Source: Symbiodinium kawagutii
Taxonomy: Eukaryota; Sar; Dinophyceae; Suessiales; Symbiodiniaceae
Direction of reading: 5' to 3'
Assembly (NCBI GenBank): GCA_009767595.1
Contig: VSDK01020686.1
Coordinates: 6,496 to 70,495 of the forward strand
DNA length: 64,000 bases
Below, piece after piece: positions 1 through 12,895 of the stretch (position 1 is the stretch's first letter; each line of letters starts with the position of its first letter). The notes below the pieces were generated by a model that saw only the letters and a program-made list of their open reading frames with translations, ran no database searches and had not been told where the DNA came from. Made by a program: the position numbers and the translations under genes.

Positions 1-132
1 TAGTCAACTAGTAGTTAACCAATAGTCAACTAGTAGTTAACCATTAGTCAACTAGTAGTTAACCAATAGTCAACTAGTAGTTAACCATTAGTCAACTAGT
101 AGTTAACCAATAGTCAACTAGTAGTTAACCAT
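1..132. repeat. 22-bp tandem repeat with 44-bp dimer structure
   Basis: Six copies of tagtcaactagtagttaacc plus two bases, ending alternately aa and at, so the true repeat is a 44-bp dimer present three times. It continues off the left edge. Confidence 0.95.
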
Positions 133-170
133 TAGTCCACCATCTCCTTGGCCATCCATCGATCTCCCAC

Positions 171-276
171 CGTTTCCCAGCGCCTGGGTCACAAGCCGCA
201 CGCCGCTGACGCCGCTGGTGCCGATGCCCTGCGGCACCATGGGCGCCATGGGCGCCATGGGCGCCGGGCTCGGGGC
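171..276 (-). CDS. Putative exon, unknown gene
   Basis: GC-rich island with AG|GCC acceptor and G|GTGGGA donor. It encodes APSPAPMAPMAPMVPQGIGT then SGVSGVRLVTQALGN, with high GC at third positions. A 9-bp unit coding for MAP is repeated. Family unknown. Confidence 0.45.
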
Positions 277-299
277 CTCAGCGCAGAAGATCAGCCGGG

Positions 300-1480
300 C
301 CAACGGGTTGACCGTGCTCAATAGTACAGTAGCTGGTTAATGGTTAAAAATAGGGGATGATAAGCAACAATAGTGGAGATATACCAGCTACATCTGGCTA
401 TGGGTCAAGCAGTCAACCAACCAACTAGGGGAGGATAATGGAGGATAATGCTGATGAACAATATGGTGATTATATGGAGACTTACTAAATGTGGTTGAAC
501 AATATGGTTAACTAGCTAATAGTAGGTTAGCTAGCTGGTTAATGGTTGATAGTAGGGGATGTTGACCAACAATAGTAGGAGATATGAACTCTACTTGCTT
601 GACAAAAGATCGCCTTGAGCACCCAAGATCGGGTCAAACTGTAGGGGATACAACTGAAGATTGGCCAGTGGCAGTGTGAGCAATATGGCTACGGGTCAAT
701 ATTAACCAACCAATGTGGAGGATAATCCCCAACAATGATAAGGAAAACAATACTTAATGATAGGGGAACCAGGGGTACAGGGTTTTGACTCACAGTCATA
801 TGAACTTAATACACAATTATGGTTGTAATATGGTTACAATGATGGGTGTAATATGGTTACAATGATTGCAAACTAATATTAGAATGTTGTAGGTCTAATG
901 ATGATTTCATATGAATAATTTGGCTAATGATCATATGGTAATGAATATGGTGACAATATGGTAAACATGATGCGGTTAATATATGGTAATATGGTCATCA
1001 TCTGGCCTGTGATTTGGTGGTATGGTTTAAGGGGATTATAATCTAGGGTTATGATATGATTGTGGATATTGTCATAATATGGATAGTTAATGATCATATG
1101 GCTAGCTAATATGGTGAAAATATGGTAACAACCAGGTCATAATATGGTTTTACGGTCAATATGCAGAAGTGTGTGACTCAATATAATTAAGATTAATGGT
1201 TCCAGGTTCTAATATGGTGGTATGCTGACATGGTTACTGACTGCAATACGATATATGGTCAATGATACGGTCATAATATCGTGTGTTTAGGGAATCCAGA
1301 AAATGGATGGTTTATTACATGAATTAATAATGAATCATTTGGGATGATCATCTGATTCTGGTGATACTGAACAACAACAAATGGATCGAACGCTACCACG
1401 GTAAGCAACAAATCATAACAACGAATGCCAGGTATGAGAAACTGTCCACACCAAGGGATTGCTGCAAGCTTTCCCACCAA
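300..1480. other. AT-rich gene-free stretch with family B fragments
   Basis: Contains truncated family B pieces (ggctatgggtca near 397; a fuller copy at 687-797) and, from about 820 to 1290, a degenerate series of aatatggt/atatggtaat motifs. No supported exon seen. Confidence 0.6.
687..797. mobile_element. Family B foldback element
   Basis: Ends ggctacgggtca and ttttgactcacagtc, with the family's internal block gataggggaaccaggggtac. Non-coding, about 110 bp, MITE-like. Confidence 0.6.
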
Positions 1481-1483
1481 AAA

Positions 1484-1588
1484 CTGGCTGGTGGTTGAAC
1501 CACCGCTATGAACATTAGTTGTCAACGAAACCATTTGTTAATAAGTACTAGGGAAAATAAGCAAAATGTCAACCAAACCACCAACCAG
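1484..1588 (+). mobile_element. Family A element (introner-like)
   Basis: Starts ctggctggtggttgaacc and ends aaaccaccaaccag; the internal block ttgttaataagtactaggg is typical. Near-perfect terminal inverted repeats, no coding capacity. Confidence 0.75.
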
Positions 1589-2228
1589 TAGTTGTTTAAC
1601 CCCACTGATCCCCTGTCATTTACCAAAGTAATCCATTGAAAACCAACTATTGTAGTTGTTGAACCATTATTGCTACTTCTTATCTCCTATTAACCAATCT
1701 TAACGGTCAGTTCTAAATACCTTGAAAAACCATATACCCTAATATCAACCACTATAATCATATTATTGCTTATAAGCCACCTTATAAGGCTTTTAATCAT
1801 GTTTATAACTCCAGCTGCACATCCAAGTACCTCCCCTCTAAAACCCACCAAGCCAAAAAAGTCACCATTTCTTCTTGGGATGCCACGGCAAGGACGGTGG
1901 CCCACCCACACAAACACCACGACCGCACCTGCAGCGTACGCGTCATCAACACCTGGGCGAAACCATGGTGCGTCCTGGCAACCCCATGTACCACCATGGA
2001 GATCATGACGGAAACATCATGAATTGCTTTGAACTGCTAGTGATTTACTCTATATAAGTGCTGCTAGTGATGTACTGCTAGTGATATGTATTACATATAA
2101 ATATATAATGCTACTTCTGGTAATTCTATGTAATTGTTGTGAATCTTTATGTACAGAATGCCAAGGGTCTCTTTAAGGCGTCTAAATTATATAATTTGTC
2201 TGATCATCTCTTCTTTTGATCCCACACG
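1589..2228. other. Gene-free or uncertain region with GC island
   Basis: Mostly AT-rich. A GC-richer island at about 1870-2010 is open in several frames on both strands, so coding strand and frame cannot be chosen. The motif cttataaggc...ccagctgcacatccaagta at about 1780-1830 recurs near 13680-13725. Confidence 0.4.
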
Positions 2229-2340
2229 CATCTGGTGGTTTCTTAAAATGGGGGGACCCCAAAAAATGGTTGGTTCATTACTATAATTGACTATTAATGG
2301 ATGATTTGGGGGTACCCCTATTTTGAGAAACACCCATCTG
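2229..2340. mobile_element. Family C foldback element with catctg TSD
   Basis: Flanked by catctg direct repeats at 2229-2234 and 2335-2340. Terminal inverted repeats ggtggtttct.../...agaaacaccc enclose a near-palindromic core. Confidence 0.8.
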
Positions 2341-4600
2341 AGTTTCGGCTATATAAGCGTTGCTTACTATCTCTTTGAATTTGACAGTAACAAACATGAT
2401 TCCTTTGTTGTTGTTCCATCTCGATTGTTGCTCAGGAGGACCCATAGGACCTCTGGGACCCGTCATTCCTATCATTGACAAATCCACCTGGATAGATCTT
2501 CCATGGCGCCATATGCAGTTGTAGGCAACCTGCAGTGTTTCGTTGCGGTGAGATTGGGCTGGAACGATATTTCAAGTTCATTTGCAGCAGGTGAAACTAT
2601 CTAGAAAGATCATGTCAATTAAATGTTGATCGGTTGGTTGATCTTTAAAAACAAGGACAAACCCTAGTGAAAAACAAGAAGAGCATCTGCTTGGGGTAGA
2701 CCCACAACAAGCAGAAGCCATCTTTACAATAGCATGTCACACACCTTCAAATATGCTTAGGGCTTATTGAGAGCTGGATCTCTCGTCGCTATGGTCATTG
2801 TTCCCCCATCATAAATAATCATTAGTGATAGGAAAACCAACCTGCTATGGGGTATCTATGGACAACCACCATGCACAGCCTCCAACCACCAACCCCACCG
2901 CCACGGCATTTGGGATGACCCCACCGGCGAACAAACGGCCGCTGTCTTGTGGGGAGTGGTGGTCCTTGCCGCTATACATCACGGCGCAGGTTGGGAACCA
3001 GGTTTGGGTCATTGACAGAATGGTTAGTGGCTGGTTTCAAGTGGCTCGTAGCTGATTTATAGATGATTCAATAGTGCTTGGTTTTAAGTTTCCGTGGTTG
3101 ACAAAAGACTGCAGCAATCGCCTGCTACAAATGATTTATGGTTGATGGTTGATGGTTCAGAGCTACTAAAAAGCTGATTACTGGATGATTGATAGATGGT
3201 GCAGATTGGTTAATAGATGGTGAATAGATATGGTCCACAATGATCAGCGACTGTTCATAGTGGCTAAGAATGATTCAACATGATGGGTAGCGACTGGGCA
3301 ACAACAATGGTAAACGATGTCTTACTATTGCTGATGGATGGTGAAGCATGATGAAGCAATGTTAAACATTATTATAAATAATGATGATGAATGATGGTTA
3401 GCAATGGTTGTGAACGGCTGGTAGTCCATGGTGATTCACAACCAAATGAGTAGAGCTAGCAATAATCCCAAGTTTACAAATAGGGTTCTAAGAATGGTGT
3501 ACCCCCAAGTCACTGATAGTTTTCCAAGAAAAAAACAGCTATTTTGGATGCTTAGTAGGTACCACCATGGCGGCAAACCCGGATGGACACGTCATTGTGA
3601 ACTGGGATACCAGCACCTCACGCTACAGGGGACACCGTTTCGGCATCCTGAACCCACACATGGATAGCACCAGGACTCAGGAGATTCATTCAGTACCACA
3701 ACTGTGGATATCTCGGGTTTGTTTGGTGGTTTGGTGCTTCTACTACTGAGCTATAATGACTATTTATCAGTTTCAATAAACAATGTCAAAAACATATGTC
3801 CATGCAGTTATATCTGCTTATACTGGCTTCTATAATTGGTTACTATGGATTATGGTTGGCAGCAAACAAATCCGCGCATTCGTGCGAACTAAATGTTCGC
3901 CATCATTTGGTGGTACGCCTGTAACCTGGAATCTAAGAATCATAGATGGTGCAGGTTCCCACACAGCCAGGTTAGTTTGTTGGAATAGCTGATGGCTAGT
4001 GATGGTGAGTTGATGGTTTGATATTGGTTGATATTGGTTTGCTAGGGTGGTACCCAAACGAATGGTAAACTAAGGCTTTGATAGTGGTAATTAACCAGGA
4101 TAACCACTCTTGTTGGGGTTGTTACCCCCACTAAGTAATCCGAACATCTGTTATTTTCCCCACTGTTGGTTGATACGACCACTATTGTCGCGTATTTTCC
4201 CAGGATAACCACTATTGTTGCTTATTTTCCTACTATTGTTGTTTTTTTTCCCACGATTGTTCCTATTTTTGCCACTATTGTGAAGGTCATTTTCCCACAC
4301 TTGTTGGAAAGTCATGCTCATTATCAAAGAAACCACTAGTTTTTCACGATAACTATTGTTAAATGACTAACTAGTTAATTGTAGTTGTGGGTTCAATGAA
4401 CCATTAGTTACTGCTTCTAACAACAAGTAACTACTGTGAACTATTGTTGTAAAGTCATGCTCATTATCAAAGGAAACACTAGTTTTTCCATGATAACCAG
4501 TATTGTTGGGGTTATTACCACCACTATTGTTGCTCGTTTTCCCAGGATAACCACTATTGTTGGAAAGTAATGGTTCATTTGACAAAAAAAATCCCTCAAA
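2341..4600. other. Mixed repeats with two possible exons
   Basis: GC-richer pieces at about 2850-3010 and 3567-3690 (plus-frame ANPDGHVIVNWDTSTSRYRG) may be exons, but strand and boundaries are uncertain. From about 4080 to 4570 a degenerate ccaggataaccactattgtt motif is repeated many times. Confidence 0.4.
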
Positions 4601-4611
4601 ATAGCTGCGGC

Positions 4612-4717
4612 TACTGGCAGCACATGCCCGATGCACATCATTTCGCGGGGTTGGTGCGGTTTCCGACCAGGTGACTCATGGACGCTCGCGCCATCCGAAA
4701 TGATCTGACCATCATAA
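4612..4717 (-). CDS. Putative exon, unknown gene
   Basis: Minus-strand frame DGQIISDGASVHESPGRKPH then QPREMMCIGHVLPVAAA has balanced composition and no stops. It starts next to the end of a family A element. Function unknown and boundaries approximate. Confidence 0.35.
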
Positions 4718-4815
4718 CTGGTTGGTGATTGAACCACCCATCCGCAAAATATTGGTCAACCAACCAACCACTTGGTAATACTAGGGAAAATAAAAAACAT
4801 GACACCACCATCCAA
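4718..4815 (+). mobile_element. Family A element
   Basis: ctggttggtgattgaacc start, internal aatactagggaaaat, diverged right end. It lies immediately upstream of a candidate minus-strand exon. Confidence 0.65.
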
Positions 4816-5123
4816 ATAAACTCCATGGTCAAGCATTAATCTAAACCATTCCCAACCAGAGATCATCATGAGTCTCACCCAACAATCATGCAACAGCCAT
4901 TGTTGAATCCTTACCCAACCGCTGACCCCATAGGCCTTTTGAAAGCCACCTCTGATTCCCGTTTTGCAACGGTCCCTGTCCTAAACCCTTGGAGCGGACT
5001 GCCAATCTGCCAGCACCCGGGGGGGATCTGCTACCATCAGACAGCTGGATTTGGTGGTTTCTCAAGCCATGGGGGTACCCCCAGTGGAAGTTTTATAGGT
5101 GACTTGAATGGTTGATGGTAGGA

Positions 5124-5231
5124 GATGGTGGTTTCTGAGCAGATGGGGTGCCCCCAAATCATCCAAGATAAACCATTGATTGTAGTAAACCAACCATTTT
5201 GGGGGGCCCCATGGCTTGAGAAACCACCATG
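5124..5231. mobile_element. Family C foldback element
   Basis: Starts atggtggtttctgag and ends cttgagaaaccaccat. The arms are complementary, with a short AT-rich spacer. Confidence 0.7.
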
Positions 5232-5547
5232 TCTGTGATGGACAAACAATCCTCAACAAACAGCAGTTGATACCAAAGTATCAGTTGTTGACGGTGACTA
5301 TTGATGGCACAATAGGGAATATTGTGGCTGATGATGATTGTTAATGCGTGTCAGGATGGTTAATAAGTCAATCACCAACCAAGTTAAAAGGGATAGTACT
5401 GCTTAACAATGGGAAATCATAAACCATAATAGGAAATACAATGGTCAATCATGGTTCGTAGTGACAATGGCACAGCCAGCTGTTGATAAACAACCATCAA
5501 CCAGCTCAACAGCTGGCGATTTACCACCAAATTCAGTCAAATTTAGT

Positions 5548-5650
5548 CTGGTTGGTGGTTGAACCACCCCTATGAAAAATATTAGTCAACCAACCATGTT
5601 GTTAATCATCACTAGAGAAAATAAAAAATGTCAATCAAACCACCAGCCAG
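5548..5650 (+). mobile_element. Family A element
   Basis: Full-length copy: ctggttggtggttgaacc, tatgaaaaatattagtcaac, then aatcaaaccaccagccag. Confidence 0.8.
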
Positions 5651-6530
5651 CAGTGGCTTGATCAACTGCTGCGTATCTCATCATGGCCGACCAGCTGCAA
5701 ATATCAGTGGATCAGTTGATCGGTCGAGGCTGTGAAGCTGCCAGAAGAATAGCCTAGATTGCCGGACACGGCCGGACAACGCTGGTAGGGTGATGAAGAC
5801 CTAACAAGCCACCTGGGAAAGCATAAAAAACTCATCACCCCCTCCGAGGTCTGCTTTCTTGTGCATCTGTTTTTGCCGCCCAACCCTAGAAACGCAGTTC
5901 GGATGGGCACGGCATGTTGCACATAAAACTCCCGCACCTAGAGCATGCTCATTGAACCCCACACAGCTTTGGGTTTTCATCCACTCATGGCATGGGGGCA
6001 GGGCGAAAGAAATTGATCCGCTGCCACATCCGGCTTGACAGGTCCATGAAGCATCTCGTTTAATTAAACCTTGTCCTTGGACGTTCAACAGCCGGATAGG
6101 TGAAAACATGTGAAAACCACCTACCCTCCAGTAGTCCCTAACCTGGCAAGCTGGATTTTCACCATATTTTATAGTGAAAACCTGGAAAATCATCCATTTC
6201 TGGTGGATTTTCCATTGCCATGGGCCATGTTAGTTTACCAGAGGGTAACATTACAGCAAACCAGCCTTGAAACACCACGTGGTGTCGAACACTGCATCAA
6301 ACTGCAGAAGGATTTCATCGCTTGCTGCTCCACTTGGAACCTTGGGGGCTGGAACTGGATACCCCACTTTCGACGTATTCACCACTGCTGTTGCATCTGG
6401 TGTTGCCTCACTTGGCGCAGTGAAACTACCAAGGAACCCAACCTCCTAAGGTGTTCGGAGTCTAAGTTGGTTGATGCAGATTTTGACCAGGCAACAGGTG
6501 AGCGAACTGGTTCCAACGAAGCACAACTGA
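5651..6530. other. Region with a possible exon near 6280-6430
   Basis: Minus frame SEATPDATAVVNTSKVGYPV then PAPKVPSGAASDEILLQFDA is open and plausibly coding, but a plus frame over the same bases is also open. No family is recognised. The rest shows nothing supportable. Confidence 0.35.
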
Positions 6531-6534
6531 TGAT

Positions 6535-6632
6535 TTCTTAGAATGAGGAACCCCAAAAATGGATGGTTTATTACTGTAGATGGTTGATAAAGGACGATTT
6601 GGGGGTCCTCCTCTTTTGAGAAACCACCAAAG
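6535..6632. mobile_element. Family C foldback element
   Basis: Arms gatttcttagaatgaggaac and tcttttgagaaaccacc surround an AT-rich loop. Confidence 0.6.
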
Positions 6633-7279
6633 TGATAATCCCAGAAATTCCCCAGCAGCTGCTTAACGACCACGAACAATCCCAAGAACCAACCACGTTC
6701 GGCCGTTGTAGCAGACGCTGCCTGGCACATCATTCCGGCTCCTGCAGCAAGGTGCTATGGTCAACTCCCCCGCCGCCGATAAGGCCGAGGTACTTTGGCT
6801 ATACACCGTTGGGTGGTTATGGTGATTTATGCGGGTTAAATGCGTGTGGTGAAATAGTATTAGCATCCCCATCCCTTAACCAGTACCATCTGATTACACC
6901 ACAGTGTACTACTTTCCTACATGGTCATGCTACCATTTGGTGAACGAACCCTCCCGGAAGCCCGTGAGCTCCCCCTGTGGATACCCCTGGCTCCTGGGCT
7001 CGCCCCCAACCACCAGCAAGCCATGAAAAACCAACCAATTGATCGACCATCCGGAATGGAAACATGTCCGAAACCTTTTGGAGATCGGTGGCTTTAAACA
7101 GAGTTTCAGATTCACTGAAAAACAAATCAACAATAATCAACAATTGGCTGTGGGATACTGTGGGTCAATAGTTATCCCGCATAAAATGGATTGACCCATA
7201 GCCACATATATAGGGTACTGTATGTCCCCTATAATTCTTGCTTGCTATCCCCGACTCATGATCGAAATGGCTAATCAAT

Positions 7280-7390
7280 CTGGTTGGTGGTTCCACCCCC
7301 TTCGAAAAATATGCGCAAGTCAACCAACCAGTTGTGAAATGATCAGGGTATAATAAGGAAACAAACCCGATGATCCAGAAACAGCCATGA
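7280..7390 (+). mobile_element. Family A element, right end degraded
   Basis: Starts ctggttggtggttccacc with aaaaatatgcgcaagtcaac. The right terminus is not clear. Confidence 0.5.
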
Positions 7391-7440
7391 TCAGAACAAC
7401 CATGATGCTTTGCGAATGATTACTAGGGAAAATACTGACA

Positions 7441-7560
7441 TGGCAGTGGGTCAAAACCCTGTCCCCCTGGTTCCCCTGTCAATAACAATAGTTTTCCCTA
7501 TGAAATTGTTGCTTAGTATCCTCCATTAAATTGGTTGGTGAAATGCTTGACCCATAGCCA
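7441..7560. mobile_element. Family B element, reverse orientation
   Basis: tggcagtgggtcaaaaccct at the left and ttgacccatagcca at the right; internal ccccctggttcccctgtca is the reverse complement of the family block. Confidence 0.75.
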
Positions 7561-8613
7561 TATAGCTTGGTATATCCCCATTATTGTTGGCTATTATCCC
7601 CCATGGTGAACCGTTAACCAGCTAGTTTACTAGGGAAAATGCACATCTTTAGAAGCACCAACCCCTACAACCAACACCAGCCATTCGCCCATCATCTTCC
7701 CCCGCGAGTTTGCCCTGTCCTGGACCCACGGACATGGAACCGCCACCTGGCCCGGGCCCACAGATTGGTGGGTGGATGGGTCGATGGATGGATGGTGAAG
7801 TATTGGTAATTCGTGATTACTTCATGATTAACTGATCATAATTCGCGATTCATGATTTACTGATGATTAGTTCATTCATGATCATGGCTGCCGGTTTATT
7901 AATAGTTGATTCATGGTTAACTGATGATTTCTTGATAGTTAATTCATGGTTAACTGATGGTTTATAATCCATGCGTATCGCATCTGCGCATGTTTTGAGC
8001 AGGCCCAGAATAGCATGCACCATTTCCAGGAGGCCTTGTCGCTTGTCCCCGCCCGGAGATCTCCACGACCAGGGTGTTACTAGGCTCGTAGATCCCTTGC
8101 TAAAGGTCTAACTCAGTGAGTGGTTTTATGGCAGATTAACAACTGATTGAGTTGAGTGGTTTTATGGTAAATCTATAACTATACTGTTATGTCTAAGTAT
8201 AACCTCATACTAGGCTCAAAACCCCTTGCTAAAGGTCTGACTAACTGAGTGGTGTTATGATAAATCCATCTACTCCCAAAACAGTTGAAATCTACACTAT
8301 CTATGATAAGTGGATGATAAATCTACAGTAAATTTCTGACACTCTCCACTTTCGAGGTCACCACTTTCGAACGGGAAACACAGCGCAAAGTTGCTTGGAG
8401 GCTTCGCCGCCTCCCCTCCATCCTGTGACCTTACCATGAAGCGCCATGAATCAACGTCCATGTTTGACCATGAACGCCATCATTGCAGTGCCATAACGAC
8501 CATGAACTGGTGTTAATGATGGTGCTTGAAACCATTATCGTTCATGATGGTTCTTAAACAATGGTGGTTCTCCAATCAAACCATTGCGACCAATTTTAAC
8601 CATTCAGAATAAT

Positions 8614-8762
8614 CTGGTTTGTGGTTTCAACATGTTTGAACCCTTCCGAAAAATATGAACCAAGCAATCTGTCCAAACACCCGACCCTTCTGCAAAAAGC
8701 CAACCAACCAACCTGTCCAAACATTGGGGAGCGTAAAAAATGTCAATCAAACCACCAACTAG
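8614..8762 (+). mobile_element. Family A element with internal duplication
   Basis: ctggtttgtggtttcaacat to aatcaaaccaccaactag; a caaccaacc/ctgtccaaaca segment inside is duplicated, making the copy longer (149 bp). Confidence 0.65.
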
Positions 8763-10285
8763 ATCAATGTTGATGGTTCTGACCTCTCAACCACGAGAGC
8801 TCATTTACAACCACCCAACCATCAACGCATATTCATCAACCAATCATTCATGAATCATAAGTTGATAACCATCATCACATCATATCGGTGTTTCTCAAAA
8901 TGGGGTCCCAAAAAATACTTAGTCTAAAAAATGATGGATCAACTGGATGACAACTGGGGGTTAACCTATGGTCAACATACCCCCGTATTAAAAACTAAAG
9001 GAACCACCATATCATGGAACCATCACTCCCCCGGTGTCCCCAACTCTCTGGGATTCCCCCACCGACAGTCGCCCCTTGCACCGGTGCGCGGGCACCGCCG
9101 GTGTGGAACCTGTGCGTTCACCAGTGCCAGGGGGAAACATGGATCAATATTAATCAACCAATGGTATCATGATGATTAACCAACAGCTATGGATCAATAT
9201 TAACCAACAATAGTAGGGGATATACCGGATATATATGGCAAACTGGGTCAAGCAGTGAACCAACCAACAATGGTGGATATTAACCAAGCAAACTATAGGG
9301 AAAATAATGGTTAATGATAGGGAACCACCCATAATGGAACCACCAATGGTCAATATTAACCAACCAATGGTTAACAATAGCTGGTTAATGGTTAATGATA
9401 GGGGATAATAGCCAACAATCATGGGGGGATATACCAGCTATATATGGCTATCGGTCCATATTAACTATAAATAATGGGAGATAATTAATGACAATAACCA
9501 ACAGTAATAGGGAAAACAATCGTTAATAATGGGCACCAGGGGTACAGGGTTTTGACCCATCGCCACTTGTTCACACTGGTTGAACACTGGCTAAGTCCTG
9601 CTTAAATAACCAACTGGTTCGATGAATGATGATTTGACAATGGTTGCAAATGATTGGTAATGGTGATTTTTGTCAGTGGTTTACAGTGGTTTGATAATGA
9701 TCATTGACCACAAATACTAGCAAAATGGTGGTTTCTGAGTGGCTGCGAGTAGCCCCAAATCACCCAGTTGACTAATCATCTTTAGTCTATAATAAATCAA
9801 CCCGTTTGGGGCTTCATACGGCTAAGCCTCAAATCTCTGAACAGGTGGTCCATCAAGGATGTTCCCCGGTTCAGACGCCAAGCTGATTGGTGGTTTCACC
9901 CACTTTCAAAGCCTATGAAACCCTAGTAAATGCCTGGAAATCTGCAGTCAATGATGGTGATCGCTCCAAGACTTTGCGGGCAGCGTTGCGCACGACTAGC
10001 CACAGGCCCTTAAATGTCCTGAGTGAAACATCGTTGTATACCTCTCGAAAACTTATCTGGAACTTAAAAATAACCTTTCACAAATAGATAAACCATCATG
10101 AATGAATGTAAATGGTGGATTTTCCACTTCCAGGTCAGTGCATTCAGTCGTTTACCAATATCAGCCAGTTGTTAATGATGGTGAATTTGATGGCTTAAAG
10201 TCCCACTTGTGAAACAAATTGTGCCAGTCTGCGCCACACCGTCGTGCTTGTTGACGACCGTTCATCATTGATGTAAGCCCCCTAG

Positions 10286-10329
10286 AAAAAATGCTGGTCA
10301 TTTGTCCGCACGAATTGACCAGCATTTTT
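10286..10329. repeat. Perfect hairpin, 14-bp arms
   Basis: Arms aaaaatgctggtca and tgaccagcattttt with a 15-16-base loop. No poly-U context or gene beside it indicates a role. Confidence 0.7.
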
Positions 10330-10371
10330 GATGTCATTAGAGCTCTCCTTATCTCAGGTGTGTCCATCTGC

Positions 10372-10488
10372 TACAAGGTGGCCCCCAACTACTTATAAGT
10401 TGGTTTACAAGTGCCTTAACTGGGCTTAACTACCAGTTATAGGGGTTATAACCCAACTTATAACTGTCAGGGGCCCACCTTGTATAGA
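10372..10488. mobile_element. Family D foldback element
   Basis: Ends tacaaggtggcccccaac and ggggcccaccttgta are inverted repeats; inside are ttataagttgg/ccaacttataa arms. A related sequence occurs at about 31768-31880. Confidence 0.6.
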
Positions 10489-11168
10489 CCCTAAGCGAAT
10501 TGGTGGTTCTTCCCTTCACAATCGACCATAATTTGGGGGTTAGCATCAAGGACATGGACGAGCCCAGCGTATGGGATTGGTCAACTGGTCAAGTATGTCA
10601 TTGGGTGATCCTTCGCTACAGTGCAAGTAAAACGAAGCCCGAGAGTAATTGATGGCTCAATGATATGGTTGGTTAATGGTTGGTAATAGGGAATAATAAG
10701 CAGCAAGGATGGCTATGATTGGAGGCTGAATGATGATTAGAGACCATTAATCATCGTAGCCATTGACCATCAACCCATCTTAACCGCTATTGACTCTTAT
10801 CAACCATGGATGCCACCATCAAAGAATCAATCACCATTAGAAGCAGCGGATGATCGACCTTGAGCCATGAAAGTTCCTGACCAACACTCGACTCAGCTGC
10901 TGGTGATCGAACACAGAAATGGTTCGTGGCTGGAAAATCATCTGTTCAAGAAGTGGTTGTTGGATCATCAGCAAATGTGGTTGATGATGAACCTCTCACA
11001 GGTGCTTTCCTGGTTTAGAGTGTTGACAATGGATAGGCTGCGATTCAGGAAGAGTAACAATAGAAAACAAAGACTGGTTGATGATACATGTTTGTTTGAT
11101 GACCCATAGCCACATGCAGGATGATAACGACCTTTGAAGGTTGATTTGGGAATGTCCACCTCCATACG

Positions 11169-11282
11169 GCTATGGGTCAAAACCATTAGTCCCCCTGGTT
11201 CCCCTAACCATTGTTTTCCCCACTATTGTTGGTGATAATCCCCAATGAACGTGGGTTGATGAACTGCTTGACCCAGATCGCC
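11169..11282. mobile_element. Family B element, reverse orientation
   Basis: ggctatgggtcaaaacca start, ccccctggttcccctaacca block, end near cttgacccagatcgcca. Confidence 0.65.
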
Positions 11283-11338
11283 ATATAGCGGGTATATCCC
11301 CTGTAATTGTTAGTCATCATCCCCTATTACTAACCATT

Positions 11339-11443
11339 TGGTGGTTTCTCAAAATAGGGTCCCCTAAATCATCCATTACTAGTCATTTATAGCAATAAAC
11401 CATCCATTTTTAAGGGTTCCCCATTTTGAGAAACCGCCATTTA
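11339..11443. mobile_element. Family C foldback element
   Basis: Arms tggtggtttctcaaaatagg and ccattttgagaaaccgcca with an AT-rich centre. Confidence 0.75.
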
Positions 11444-11610
11444 CCAGCTGAAAGCTGGTATATCCCCTGTAATTGCTAGTCATCATCGCCTATTACTAAC
11501 CATTCACCAGCTAGTTAACGATCCAGGTTGGCTGGTTGATACCAACCATCCAGCTGTTAGCAGGGCAAACTCACCATGCGACAGCCCATTTGCCAGCATG
11601 TCCCGTTCAC

Positions 11611-11651
11611 CTGGGAGGCGAAGTTGCCTACGACGCGGCTGAAGTCGAAGG
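11611..11651 (-). CDS. Putative exon, unknown gene
   Basis: Minus strand, CCGTCAG acceptor and CAG|GTGAAC donor; encodes FDFSRVVGNFASQ. Codon choice is GC-rich like the PRK exons. Family not recognised. Confidence 0.4.
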
Positions 11652-12796
11652 CTGACGGAGATATGGGCTGTCAGCTGCGCTTATCAGTTACCAAGGAAAA
11701 AACCTGGAAAGATGGATATTATCTGGGAGATATGGTTGGAGAGATGGTTCTCATCTGTGAGGTCAGCTGATTTACTACCCATCAACTGGTTATATGGCAA
11801 TGGATCAATATCAATCAACCAAGGTTTATGGGGATATTCCCCAACAATTTCATAGGGAAAACTAGCTGCTTAATGATGGGGGAATCAGGGGGACAGGGTG
11901 AACTGACCTACAGTAATAAGGATATTATCTGGGAGATATGGTTGGAGAGATGGTTATCATCTGGGAAACCAACATGGAAGTTAAAAACCTATCAGTTTCA
12001 ATAGGTAAAACATTTCCAACTGAAGGATTTTCTACTTCCACTTTAATTTGCTAGAAGGCATTTTACCCAAGCAGCAAAACGAGGTATCCATCAAATATCA
12101 AAACAAACTGGCATACTCAGCTGCTATGCAAGACAATTGTTCCAACGAGGATACATCCGATATGTGGATATGAGATTTTATGGATAGGATAGGATGTATG
12201 GGTTGTCTTACCAGCTGGGATGCATTCATATATGAATATGTTATATATGTGTACAATACAATTGCGGTCAAATAGAAGAACCAAAGAAAAAACACTCATG
12301 TTGGTATATCACAATATTTCTGCTTGTATGAGGCACATCTGAAGGGCATGTCGTGGGACATCAGGGCTGTGTAACCATGTGCAACAAATTAGTGGAAAGC
12401 GGTTGGAACCGGTTGGGGGGGTTGGTTCGGGAACTGATCAACCTATATGACCCATCATCGGGTTCAGTTGCCCTCTGGTAAACTAATCTGGCAATGGAAA
12501 GTGCACCTTTTTCCCAGGGTTTCCTGAAAAGAAATGGTCATTGTCCATTGCCATCTTAGACTACGAGAGTGTATACCAAGCTACCTCGAAGCAACCAACC
12601 AATGATGGGCACCGATCAAGCCTGGAATGCAGCCATCCAGTGGGTAGAACTTAGGATACAACTTTCGCAGGGGTACGGGGCCCATGGCCGTCTTGGATTG
12701 AATGGTTTCCTTGCTTTCTCTCTCACATGGTGATTGTGTTACAGGCTTCAATTGTTATATGTAGCAAACAGCGTGTGCCAGCCATCAATATTATTG
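11652..12796. other. Gene-free stretch
   Basis: A degraded family B element at about 11793-11910, the phrase gagatatggttggagagatgg repeated at about 11729 and 11935, and unassigned sequence. No supported exon. Confidence 0.45.
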
Positions 12797-12895
12797 CTGG
12801 ATGGTGGTTGAACTACCCTGCTGAAATATGAGTCAACCGACCAATCATTTGTTAAGACATCTGGGAAAACAAAAAATGTAAATCAAACCACGGCC
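12797..12895 (+). mobile_element. Family A element
   Basis: ctggatggtggttgaacta start, atatgagtcaaccgaccaat inside, aaatcaaaccac at the right; the terminal CAG is lost. Confidence 0.6.

Larger units (their letters stand above)
6640..8610. other. Gene-free stretch, repeats and small GC islands
   Basis: Small GC islands at about 6940-7020, 7690-7770 and 8000-8080 could be short exons but give no clear frame. A direct repeat containing cccttgctaaaggtct occurs at about 8091-8112 and 8216-8238. Short dispersed gattaactgatgatt motifs fill 7800-7970. Confidence 0.45.
8763..11168. other. Gene-free stretch with nested foldback elements
   Basis: Overlapping family B pieces at about 9180-9560, a family C-like element at about 9726-9842, a hairpin at 10286-10329 and a GTGGCCCCC-ended element at 10372-10488. 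A GC island at about 9055-9140 is unassigned. Confidence 0.5.
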